DNA of 64,000 nucleotides from Thermocoleostomius sinensis A174 (GTDB taxonomy: Bacteria; Cyanobacteriota; Cyanobacteriia; Elainellales; Elainellaceae), in the NCBI RefSeq assembly GCF_026802175.1, contig NZ_CP113797.1, forward strand, positions 1,093,026 through 1,157,025, read 5' to 3'. The translations under genes were made by a program, and so were the position numbers. This document shows, piece after piece, positions 57,017-64,000 of the stretch (positions within the stretch are counted from its first letter, which is position 1; each line of letters opens with the position of its first letter). The notes beneath the pieces are model-generated. The model was not told the origin of the DNA. It ran no database searches and worked only from the letters and a program-made list of their open reading frames with translations.

Positions 57017-59446
57017 TTACCCCGTCCCAATTTGCAGAGTTTGAAGCAAGCTATTCAGTTCTCTGGCTTCTGAAGGCATATCTAACCGTCTGAAACAATT
57101 AATGGCTTCTATTGCCCAGTGTTGAGCCGCCGCTCGATCGCCTTGAGCCATGGCTAAATTCGCCAGCGATCGCTGATAGAAGGCTGTTTGATAAGTGCCA
57201 CGCTCAGATTCAGCAATCTGTAGCCCTTGCATCAACAGGTGAGTCGCTACAGTCCATTTCCCTTGCTGAATGGCAATATCTGCTAGCCAATTACGACTGC
57301 GCCAGATTACCCGCTGCCAGTTTATAGCTTGGGCACAATCTAAGGCAGTTTTAAAGTGAAACTCGGCTGATTCATACGCCCCTGCATGAAACTGTACCCG
57401 TCCTTGGTAGTAATGAATTCGGCTTAGCTGCAACAACCGTTCTGTCTCACTTAAAGGATGCCGTTCCAGTAGTTGCATCGCTTGTTCAAACCACGGCTGA
57501 ACGGTTTCAAACTGCGCTTGATGAACCCGCAGTGCCATGATGTTAACCGCTAGATTTAATTGAAATTCTAAGCTTTGATGATGGCGTAGAGACCAAGCTT
57601 CGACATAAAGACGATCGGCTTCCTGAAAATATTCGGGTTGTCCCAAGGCTGTCAGCAGCCAACCTCGACTGGACATCACCTCGGCAGCAACAGCCAGATC
57701 ACGCTGTTGAGCCGTTTGAATCAGCCAATCCATCCATTCAAAGTGCTCATTCCAACATTTCGATCGGTCTTTACGATCGCCTCGAAGATAAATATGTGCT
57801 TCAAATGATTTCCAGAGTGTGTAGAGTTCGTTGTATCGTCCTTCATGCATACACCATTCAATTATTGGCTGAATGTTACCCCATTCTGCTTCTAAAACAT
57901 CATCTTGAGTTTTCCAATCCCACCCATGTTCTCTTTTGTGCGTTTGAGCTAATTTCAAACACCAATTGAGCCAGCGCTCTCGAATGTTCTGCTCGAATAC
58001 TGGATAGTTTTTTAGTTCTGCGATTGCATATTCACGAGTTAGAGGCAATAAGCTGTAAAGATTGCTATCAAGTACAATCAAAGATAATTCCTGAAGTTGA
58101 ACCAAAGCTCGCTCTACAACGTTTCCTGATGAATTTTCGATCGAAGAAACATTTGAAAAATCTTCTGGCAGCGAAAGTTCAATCCACATCTCTCGTGAAA
58201 TTGGTTGTGTAAATAATGAAAGCGACATCAATAATTGATGAGCGAGTTGTCCTTGAATGAGCGCAACTGAATGTTCAAAACAAAAGCGAGCTAAATCTCC
58301 ATTTGCTTGTGTCAACTGCTCTAAAACATAGTCTGCTGAATATCCACCTGCTATTTGTCCAACCGCATAGTGAATGGCAATCGGAATTCCACCTGTTCGT
58401 TCATATAGTTTATATAGATTAGTTTCAGTAAGAGTAATTTTCTTTTCCTGCGTTTCATGATAGATGAGTTGCAAGGCATCAGTTTTAGTGAGAACAGATA
58501 GATGTAGCGGCAAAAAAATTCCTTGCTTGCGCGTGGTAATAATAGCTTTGACTGTCGGAGGCAAGTCGCAGTATAAGAATGACAAAACATCTTGTGGGTT
58601 TTCGATCGTTTCCAGATTGTCGATGATCAACAGCGTCTGAAAACGGGCTAGTGCATCTTTTACAAGTTCGATTTGATCTTCAATGCTTTTACCCGTCGTA
58701 TTAATGTCACCCAAGACACGAGCAATCTGTTGAATGATGTCCTTCAATGTCCGCTGAGGACGGCTAATTCGTTGCAGCAGGCTGAAGGAGGTTAGGAAAT
58801 GCTGTTTGGCTGATGTGAAAACGATGACATCAAATGTTGGAGCTTTCTGAAACCAATCATCAGCACTATGAGCCGCACATAGACATCGGTATGCAACTTC
58901 TACGACTAAAGAGGTTTTCCCAACTCCACCAATACCATCTACGCTTATTAGACGCGCTCTATGTTGAGGTGAAAGTAACTCTAAGAGTTGAGCGATTTCC
59001 TGTTCTCGTCCAACAAATGTACTACAAGTGTGGGCTGGCAAATTATGCCGGGTAGAGGTCGAGGAGGTAGATAATGCAACTGAATTTGGCGATAGTGAAT
59101 TTTCATAAGGCTCTAATGCACCGATCGAATCGGATACTCGATTGCGTTGCTTCGTCCGATCGATCGGTGGCTGCATTAAATTCTTTAAGTTCTTCAACAC
59201 CAAGGGAACAGTTCTGATACTAACCTTTTGCCCGGTTGCTTCTGATAACAATTTCCAAAGTTCTGGGCAGAACAGTCGTTGCACTGTTAAATCCGAATAG
59301 CCCTCCAATCTAACCTCTTTTAATTTTCTACCATCAATAACTTGTTTAAGGATTTCTTTCTGATGAATGGTTAAAGTTTTACCAGTTGCTACGGACAAAC
59401 ATTCATCAGCAATCTCTATTAGTTCTAGAATTTCGGAGATGCTCAT
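57017..59446 (-). CDS. NB-ARC STAND protein with N-terminal HTH-like domain and TPR repeats
   Basis: The 809-residue protein has an N-terminal HTH-like domain of the vWA-MoxR-associated (vMAP) kind (residues 1-90: DECLSVATGKTLTIHQKEIL, LFCPELWKLLSEATGQKVSI), a spacer, then an NB-ARC NTPase from about residue 145. The P-loop is GIGGVGKTSL (171-180), RFQTLLIIDNLETIENPQDV holds Walker B, and GGIPIAIHYAVGQIAGG is the GLPL-like motif. The C-terminal 400 residues are helical repeats of TPR type (QFHAGAYESAEFHFKTALDC, WTVATHLLMQGLQI). STAND proteins are ligand-gated NTPase switches; those with an HTH often regulate transcription. I chose ATG 59446 over TTG 59524, because the HTH begins there. It is divergent from the MauE gene. 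Confidence 0.88.
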   Translation of the reverse strand: MSISEILELIEIADECLSVATGKTLTIHQKEILKQVIDGRKLKEVRLEGYSDLTVQRLFCPELWKLLSEATGQKVSIRTVPLVLKNLKNLMQPPIDRTKQRNRVSDSIGALEPYENSLSPNSVALSTSSTSTRHNLPAHTCSTFVGREQEIAQLLELLSPQHRARLISVDGIGGVGKTSLVVEVAYRCLCAAHSADDWFQKAPTFDVIVFTSAKQHFLTSFSLLQRISRPQRTLKDIIQQIARVLGDINTTGKSIEDQIELVKDALARFQTLLIIDNLETIENPQDVLSFLYCDLPPTVKAIITTRKQGIFLPLHLSVLTKTDALQLIYHETQEKKITLTETNLYKLYERTGGIPIAIHYAVGQIAGGYSADYVLEQLTQANGDLARFCFEHSVALIQGQLAHQLLMSLSLFTQPISREMWIELSLPEDFSNVSSIENSSGNVVERALVQLQELSLIVLDSNLYSLLPLTREYAIAELKNYPVFEQNIRERWLNWCLKLAQTHKREHGWDWKTQDDVLEAEWGNIQPIIEWCMHEGRYNELYTLWKSFEAHIYLRGDRKDRSKCWNEHFEWMDWLIQTAQQRDLAVAAEVMSSRGWLLTALGQPEYFQEADRLYVEAWSLRHHQSLEFQLNLAVNIMALRVHQAQFETVQPWFEQAMQLLERHPLSETERLLQLSRIHYYQGRVQFHAGAYESAEFHFKTALDCAQAINWQRVIWRSRNWLADIAIQQGKWTVATHLLMQGLQIAESERGTYQTAFYQRSLANLAMAQGDRAAAQHWAIEAINCFRRLDMPSEARELNSLLQTLQIGTG

Positions 59447-59907
59447 AATGACTTTTAAAACCCTGTTTTTGCTTAGAATAGCTTGAATTATTTGAAAAAT
59501 TTGATAAATACAACTTTTTCTCAATATTTCAATTGAAACTTATGATTTTTTTGAACAAAATCATTTTCTTCATTTTTTATCAAGTCTTCTCCATTCAATT
59601 GAAGATTTTGAATTACATGCCTAAATATGATTGATATTTTCTGCACAAAATGAACTATTTATCCAGTACTCTGCAAGGATAGGACAGATAGATTCCTCAG
59701 TGGCAGAGCGGTAACAGCAGGTTCAGTGACAGAAACGATCGATTCTCTTACCACGTTTGAGTAATGGGATGCTTCGTTAGCCGAGGTAAGTAGTTTGGAC
59801 TAGTCCAAAGATCGCGTGAGCATTCTGTACAGATGAACGGGTAGTTAGAGTGCTACATTCCACTGAGATTTAGGCTTGTGCAAATTGAATTTGTGCGACA
59901 GGAATAT
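59447..59907. other. Divergent promoter region before the peptide cluster
   Basis: This 461-base AT-rich spacer separates the NB-ARC gene from the peptide cluster. I see no gene or strong repeat. AGGAATAT at 59900 provides a ribosome-binding site for the MauE gene. It is the obvious place to look for an operator of the NB-ARC protein. Confidence 0.4.
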
Positions 59908-60438
59908 ATGTACTACTCATATTTGTTTATCTTTTGCAGAACTTTAGTTTTTTCTGTATTTACAGCATCTTGTTTCTTTAAGGTGAAAAATTTTTCCCGC
60001 TTTGTTCTTACAATTCATCGCTTTGAGATTCTACCAAGTTCGATTGTAAAGATTACTGGTATCTCTATTGTAGGATTAGAGTTACTAGTTATTGGTTTTC
60101 TATTCAGCCATTCATTGATCGCATTTGGACTAGCAACGGTTTTGTTAATTCTATTTACATTGGCTTTGATCTCAAGTTTGTGGCGTAACCTTAAGATTCA
60201 ATGCAATTGTTTTGGAACGAGTCAACATCCCATCTCTTCGATCGATTTAGTACGAAACGCTATCTTTCTAGTGTGTTCCAGTGTCGGTGGTTGGTTGGCG
60301 CTTCAACCCCACATGCAGGTAAAACTCTCATTTGTAGATTCAGTATCCGCTAGCTTCATAGCTCTTATTTTCACACTAGTATTGTCAAACTTAAGTGAGC
60401 TTTACTACCTGTATGATCCTGCCAAGGTGCGGAGCTAG
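59908..60438 (+). CDS. MauE/DoxX-like redox-associated membrane protein
   Basis: The protein (about 176 residues) is a four-helix membrane protein of the MauE/DoxX class: YYSYLFIFCRTLVFSVFTAS, ITGISIVGLELLVIGFLF, LATVLLILFTLALISSLW and a C-terminal pair. The CNCFG motif (Cys99, Cys101 in LKIQCNCFGTS) is the characteristic redox or metal motif of MauE-type proteins, which help disulfide formation in methylamine dehydrogenase and in peptide clusters. Start ATG 59908 has AGGA four bases upstream; the frame extends to GTG 59878. It is followed by a thioredoxin-like gene. Its role as electron acceptor for that protein is inferred. Confidence 0.75.
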   Translation: MYYSYLFIFCRTLVFSVFTASCFFKVKNFSRFVLTIHRFEILPSSIVKITGISIVGLELLVIGFLFSHSLIAFGLATVLLILFTLALISSLWRNLKIQCNCFGTSQHPISSIDLVRNAIFLVCSSVGGWLALQPHMQVKLSFVDSVSASFIALIFTLVLSNLSELYYLYDPAKVRS

Positions 60439-60501
60439 ATATCACGTTAGGAATCGATTTGACTTAGAAATTTACTTCGACTTGTACGGAGAAAAATTGT
60501 A

Positions 60502-61062
60502 ATGATGTCTTTTTCTATTGCAAATTCAATCTTGCAGTGGAGTGCTATCCTACTCAATCTGCTGCTAACCATTGCTCTGCTACGCCAATTTAATCAGCTT
60601 TCTGATTCAATAGCAGAGTTTAGCGGTATGGAATCTGGATTGGAAACAGGAAGCCGTGCCCCGGATTTTGAAGCAGAGACATTGACAGGAGAAACCCTAA
60701 CATTAGCAGATTACATGGGGAAAGTGGTATCTTTTATCTTTGTTTCAACTCACTGTGACGCCTGTATCGATAAGTTTCCTGCCTTAAATGCCTTTGCTGA
60801 TAAAGCGAAGCAAGCAGGAGTAGAGGTGGTGCTTGTCAACACCGACGACGACAAAGGTACGATCGCAGGGCTAGTTCAGAAGCACGGAGTATCACTGCCA
60901 GTTTTAGTGGCCCCTATTGAAAGTAATCCGTTTGCCAGAAATTACCGTGCCGAAGCGGTTCCTTCATACTGCTTACTGAATCCAGACAGCTACATTGAAT
61001 CGGCTGGATTACTTGGGCCCAAGTGGGAGAAGCAGATAACACAAGCTTGGACAACTGTGTGA
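60502..61062 (+). CDS. Membrane-anchored thioredoxin-like (TlpA/MauD-type) oxidoreductase
   Basis: The protein has an N-terminal transmembrane helix (LQWSAILLNLLLTIALLRQF), then a redoxin/AhpC-TSA fold: SRAPDFEAETLTGETLTLAD, the active site STHCDACIDKFP with Cys85 and Cys88, and RAEAVPSYCLLNPDSY with the cis-Pro loop. The domain would face the periplasm and catalyse disulfide exchange, like TlpA, MauD or BdbA. GGAG precedes the start by ten bases. Next to the MauE-like gene it forms a likely DsbB-DsbA-type pair, here beside a peptide with six cysteines. Confidence 0.88.
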   Translation: MMSFSIANSILQWSAILLNLLLTIALLRQFNQLSDSIAEFSGMESGLETGSRAPDFEAETLTGETLTLADYMGKVVSFIFVSTHCDACIDKFPALNAFADKAKQAGVEVVLVNTDDDKGTIAGLVQKHGVSLPVLVAPIESNPFARNYRAEAVPSYCLLNPDSYIESAGLLGPKWEKQITQAWTTV

Positions 61063-61190
61063 TTCCGTCCATGAAGAGAGGTGCAATCAAAGTATAACCT
61101 GATTTGAGAGATTAATTTGATACGGAATAGGCTACTGTATGTAGTAATTTCGTCACGCTAGGTATCATTCACCAATGAAGGATAAGCCCC

Positions 61191-61442
61191 ATGAACAAGC
61201 TAACAAACAAGCTATTTAGCAAGGTACTTGATCTGACTCAAGCCTCCAACCCCCTGGTTAACCTTGCTGATGCACTTTTGAGTCATTTGGTTCGCAAGGA
61301 TACGGCGGCTGCGTCCTGCTACATTTCCTACGGTAGGTGCTTCTACAGCTACTACTATTATGCATATATTCAGCGCCGTTGGAGGTGCTGTTATACCTGG
61401 TGGGGTAGACGCTGCCGCTATTTAGGACTCTACTACTGCTAG
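61191..61442 (+). CDS. Cys/Tyr-rich secreted-peptide precursor (leader + 42-residue tail)
   Basis: The 83-residue frame splits into two unlike parts. Residues 1-41 form an amphipathic helical leader (NKLTNKLFSKVLDLTQASNP, LVNLADALLSHLVRKDTAAA) without a Gly-Gly site but with an AAA end that fits a signal-peptidase AXA site. Residues 42-83 are a tail with Cys at 43, 50, 66, 67, 75 and 83, twelve Tyr, three Trp, seven Arg and no Asp, Glu or Lys. AAGGA lies eight bases before the ATG. Neighbours are a redox pair before and an S26 peptidase and ABC exporter after. I do not recognise a named family; a bacteriocin-like or RiPP-like disulfide-rich peptide is inferred. Leader cleavage between Ala41 and Ser42 is a prediction. 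Confidence 0.75.
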   Translation: MNKLTNKLFSKVLDLTQASNPLVNLADALLSHLVRKDTAAASCYISYGRCFYSYYYYAYIQRRWRCCYTWWGRRCRYLGLYYC

Positions 61443-61462
61443 GGTGAGACCGAGACGGTTAG

Positions 61463-61535
61463 CACCTGGGCTAGTTCTATATGCCTATGGCAGGTGGGTC
61501 GCTAGTGGCAGCCTACCGCTAGCGATCTGTCTTAA
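61463..61535 (+). terminator. Hairpin between precursor gene and peptidase gene (possible attenuator)
   Basis: TCGCTAGTGG (61499-61508) and CCGCTAGCGA (61516-61525) form a ten-base stem with one mismatch, followed by TCTGTCTT; further upstream CACCTG and CAGGTG can also pair. It lies in the 105-base gap after the precursor gene and could limit read-through into the peptidase and exporter genes. Confidence 0.5.
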
Positions 61536-61547
61536 AACAACTTACGA

Positions 61548-62198
61548 GTGAACTCGTTCCACCGTAAATCAATGCAACTCATTGGAATTGTAGTTATTGT
61601 TAGTTTGCTGATTGGCGTAGGAGCAACTGCGTTCCTACGCTTTTGCTTCACTATCACAACAGTCTGTGGCGACAGCATGTCCCCCGCCTTAGAAGATGGC
61701 GATCGACTACTGACCTTTAATCTTTTGCCTCACCTTTGGTTGCAACACGGGCAAATCGTAGTTGGGGAATTAGAAATGCTGAACGTGTCACCTGCCATCA
61801 ATCACGCATTCTCAGAATATATCAATACGTCAGAACCGGGGGAGTTAGATCTCATTCCGTCTGAAGCGGAACTGCTTGGTCAAGTCGATGTAAAAGTAGA
61901 GATGGAACCAGAGTCCTCTAAATTCATCAAACGCATTGCTGGCTTATCAGGCGATACAATCACGATTTCTCTCTCTAGCTTACATGCATTTATGCAAGCC
62001 ATGCTGAAAGAGCAAGGTAATGCTGAAGGCAATGTTGTTTGGCAGGTGCCAGACAATCACTGTTTTGTTCGGGGAGACAGTTTAGTTTGCGCAGATTCAT
62101 TATTGGTTGGTCCAATTCCAATCTCTGCCATCACTGGCATTGTGATTCTGAAGTTACCACATGCATCATCAAACAGCTTGACTCAACCATTGCTTTAA
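61548..62198 (+). CDS. S26 family signal peptidase
   Basis: The protein is a type I signal peptidase-like Ser/Lys protease. One N-terminal helix (LIGIVVIVSLLIGVGATAFL) anchors it; the catalytic Ser43 lies in CGDSMSPALEDGDRLL and the Lys128 in FIKRIAGLSGD, and HCFVRGDSLVCADSLLVGPI is box E. A segment of about 60 residues between the Ser and Lys boxes is longer than in minimal S26 enzymes. The start is GTG 61548 or ATG 61572, without a clear ribosome-binding site. As it follows the precursor directly, it probably removes its leader, although a general role cannot be excluded. Confidence 0.9.
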   Translation: MNSFHRKSMQLIGIVVIVSLLIGVGATAFLRFCFTITTVCGDSMSPALEDGDRLLTFNLLPHLWLQHGQIVVGELEMLNVSPAINHAFSEYINTSEPGELDLIPSEAELLGQVDVKVEMEPESSKFIKRIAGLSGDTITISLSSLHAFMQAMLKEQGNAEGNVVWQVPDNHCFVRGDSLVCADSLLVGPIPISAITGIVILKLPHASSNSLTQPLL

Positions 62199-62261
62199 TG
62201 GATTAACTCGTTTAAATCACAATCCTTTGGACCGTTTTTGTGTAAATGTTGAAAACCCTTG

Positions 62262-62372
62262 CCGCGTCACAAATTTCGGTCCTCTTCCTCAATCCCTCTC
62301 CTAACGTGAGAGAGAGCTTTCAATCCGGTTCCCCTTCATCCTTTTGGGGAGAAGGGGTTAGGGGATGAGGGC
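62262..62372. repeat. Interspersed palindromic repeat, copy F
   Basis: CTCAATCCCTCTCCTAACG and GAGAGAGAGCTTT start the block, and TTTTGGGGAGAAGGGGTTAG with GGGATGAGGGCAGC ends it, as in copies B and E. It lies between the S26 and ABC genes. Confidence 0.7.
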
Positions 62373-62455
62373 AGCTTGGCACAAAAGCGTCCGGACTACT
62401 CAAATTACTCAAATTTTTATTCTTTTTCGGATTACACAAATAGAGTGATATTGAT

Positions 62456-64000
62456 ATGTGGCACTTTCTACAATCCGTTACGCAATTGGTTAAATTCGTT
62501 TGGCGATCGCATCCACTTGGTTGTGTAGTAGCAGTCATTCTAACAATCTTACAGGGTTTAATTCCGCTGGCTAATGCCTGGGTTCTCAAAGTCTTGCTTG
62601 ACTGGTTAGCAGAGCAATTTGCTGGGCAGAAGGATATTATTAATGAGCAATTGATGGGACTGCTGATTGCCCAAACCGTATTGATTGTGACGGCGGCAAT
62701 GTTACCAAATGTCAGTCGATATCTAAACGCAGAACTGGGGCGACGGCTCACAATATCCATTCAATCCTCTGTTTATCAGAAAATTAATCAGTTCCGTGGT
62801 ATCGCTCACTTCGAAAATCCAGAAGTTTACGACACAATTCGGTTAGCTGAAGAAGGAGCAGAGCAAAGTTCTGGACAAACGTTGCAGGTTCTCACAGACT
62901 TAATTCAATCCCTGGTGACGCTCTTGAGTTTTGTCAGTGTCTTAATTTCCTTTAACCTCTTCTTAGCCAATCTAGTCCTGTTGGCGGCTCTGCCGCAACT
63001 GATTACCCAACTTCAGATCGGACGACAACGATTCGGTTTGGCATATGAACTTAGCCCCACGGAGCGCCGCAAGCATTACTACAGTTTTTTACTGTCCGAT
63101 GTTTATGCAGTCAAAGAGGTGCGATTGTTTGGATTGGGAACGTACTTTCTAGACAAGCTACTACAGCTATATCAACGTACTCACCATGCAGAACGCCAGC
63201 AACAACAACGGGAACTTCGTTGGGAATTGGGATTAAATATAATATCTAGTATCGTTGCCAGCATTGCCTTTGTAATTGTAGTCTCTGCTGCTTTCGCAGA
63301 GCGGGTGTCCTTGGGCGACATCATGCTATACGTTAACGCTGTCACCTCAGTGCAAATGGCATCCGGTCGTTTGATTGGAGCGATCGCAGGCTTGAGTGAA
63401 GGAGTTTTATTTTACTCTTTCTTTGAGAAACTGTTAAATTTATCACCCGATCTCCCGGTTCCAGCTACACCCTATCCTGTTCCTTCGCTTTCATCCGGTA
63501 TTGAATTACGGAATGTGTCGTTTCGCTATAGCGATCATCATCCCTGGATTTTACGCGATGTAAATTTGCAAATCCCGGCTCATCATTGTTTGGCGCTAGT
63601 CGGGCTGAATGGTGCCGGCAAATCAACGCTAGTGAAGTTATTAACGCGATTGTATGACCCCACGATCGGACAAATTTTGTGGGATGGCATTGATATTCGC
63701 GAATTCGAACCAGATGAATTTCGTCGCCATATCAGCACGATTTTTCAAGACTTCATGCACTATGATTTGACCGTGCGAGAGAATATTGGACTCGGAGATC
63801 TAAGCCGCATTCAGGATATGCCGTGGATACAAAAAGCGGCAAAACAAGCCAATATTCATGAAGAGATTTTGCGCTTACCGCATGATTATGAAACAGAAAT
63901 TACTCGCATGTTTGCCGAGGAAATGACGGGAGAAAAAGCAGCAGGGATTGATTTGTCGGGGGGACAATGGCAGCGCATCGCCACGGCTCGGATGTTTGCC
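62456..64000 (+). CDS. ABC exporter, fused membrane and ATPase domains, partial
   Basis: The frame is open from ATG 62456 to the right edge, 515 codons. It is a type I exporter half-transporter: six membrane helices (for example VVAVILTILQGLIPLANAWV, LLIAQTVLIVTAAML, VTLLSFVSVLISFNLFLANL), then the ATPase with VGLNGAGKSTLVKLLTRL (Walker A), STIFQDFMHYDLTVRENI (Q-loop) and LSGGQWQRIATARMF (signature); the Walker B end is beyond the window. There is no N-terminal C39 peptidase domain, which fits a cluster whose leader is cut by an S26 peptidase. It probably exports the upstream peptide. The gene lies 258 bases after the peptidase gene, across a repeat. Confidence 0.9.
   Translation, partial: MWHFLQSVTQLVKFVWRSHPLGCVVAVILTILQGLIPLANAWVLKVLLDWLAEQFAGQKDIINEQLMGLLIAQTVLIVTAAMLPNVSRYLNAELGRRLTISIQSSVYQKINQFRGIAHFENPEVYDTIRLAEEGAEQSSGQTLQVLTDLIQSLVTLLSFVSVLISFNLFLANLVLLAALPQLITQLQIGRQRFGLAYELSPTERRKHYYSFLLSDVYAVKEVRLFGLGTYFLDKLLQLYQRTHHAERQQQQRELRWELGLNIISSIVASIAFVIVVSAAFAERVSLGDIMLYVNAVTSVQMASGRLIGAIAGLSEGVLFYSFFEKLLNLSPDLPVPATPYPVPSLSSGIELRNVSFRYSDHHPWILRDVNLQIPAHHCLALVGLNGAGKSTLVKLLTRLYDPTIGQILWDGIDIREFEPDEFRRHISTIFQDFMHYDLTVRENIGLGDLSRIQDMPWIQKAAKQANIHEEILRLPHDYETEITRMFAEEMTGEKAAGIDLSGGQWQRIATARMFA

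Noticed and set aside
62320-62760. 146-codon minus-strand frame under the ABC exporter gene
   Set aside because: It is antisense to the clear ABC exporter start and covers repeat copy F.

Overview
The window is a piece of cyanobacterial chromosome. The octamer GCGATCGC (HIP1) and CGATCG-rich sequence recur throughout. The 16S rRNA gene carries the cyanobacterial signature GGGGAATTTTCCGCAATGGG, and photosystem I subunit psaM, a GUN4-domain protein, a DUF1400 hydrolase, an RRM-type Rbp protein and an slr1601-like protein are present. Short GGGAATN/GGGAGTT-type heptamer repeats and long imperfect palindromes of the CCCCAACCCCTTCTCCC type sit between genes, as is usual in filamentous cyanobacteria. 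The genus cannot be fixed from this alone.

Layout. 1-12 kb: the end of ligA, a DUF1400 alpha/beta hydrolase, a Nif11-domain protein, a putative glycosyltransferase, a dienelactone hydrolase, a GntR regulator, a sulfotransferase-like protein, a GAF-LuxR regulator, a potassium-channel protein, a ferric-reductase-like oxidoreductase and a 46-residue membrane peptide. 12-24 kb is mostly housekeeping: tldE/pmbA, a TPR protein, argB, gloB, xth, a YkvA protein, an RNase II/R exonuclease with an odd catalytic loop, phoU, psaM with an upstream HLR1-like element, and an slr1601-like protein. 23-33 kb: a peptide ABC permease and its binding protein, a VOC protein, a phosphoribosyltransferase, a Ser/Thr kinase-CHASE2 protein, aroE, a GUN4 protein, an ABC ATPase and a membrane protein. 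33.4-38.9 kb: a complete rRNA operon on the minus strand (16S-tRNA-Ile-tRNA-Ala-23S-5S) with a recognisable promoter, box B/box A, D1-D1' helix and terminator.

39-59 kb is accessory and regulatory: an Rbp protein, a PAS protein, a PadR regulator, a dipeptide epimerase, a GT-C-like membrane protein, an AAA_35 ATPase, and a three-gene histidine kinase / response regulator / receiver-PAS-AAA_35 operon. A DrrAB-like ABC exporter with a MarR regulator and a large NB-ARC/TPR protein follow.

The most interesting part is the right end (59.9-64.0 kb). A MauE/DoxX-like membrane protein, a CxxC thioredoxin-like protein, an 83-residue precursor-like peptide, an S26 signal peptidase and an ABC exporter without a C39 peptidase lie in line on one strand. 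The peptide has a 41-residue leader ending in AAA and a basic 42-residue tail with six Cys and twelve Tyr. This looks like a disulfide-forming secreted-peptide (RiPP or bacteriocin-like) cluster in which MauE and the thioredoxin-like protein would oxidise the peptide, the S26 peptidase would remove the leader and the ABC protein would export it. I do not recognise it as a described family. The divergently transcribed NB-ARC protein with an N-terminal HTH-like domain could be its regulator.
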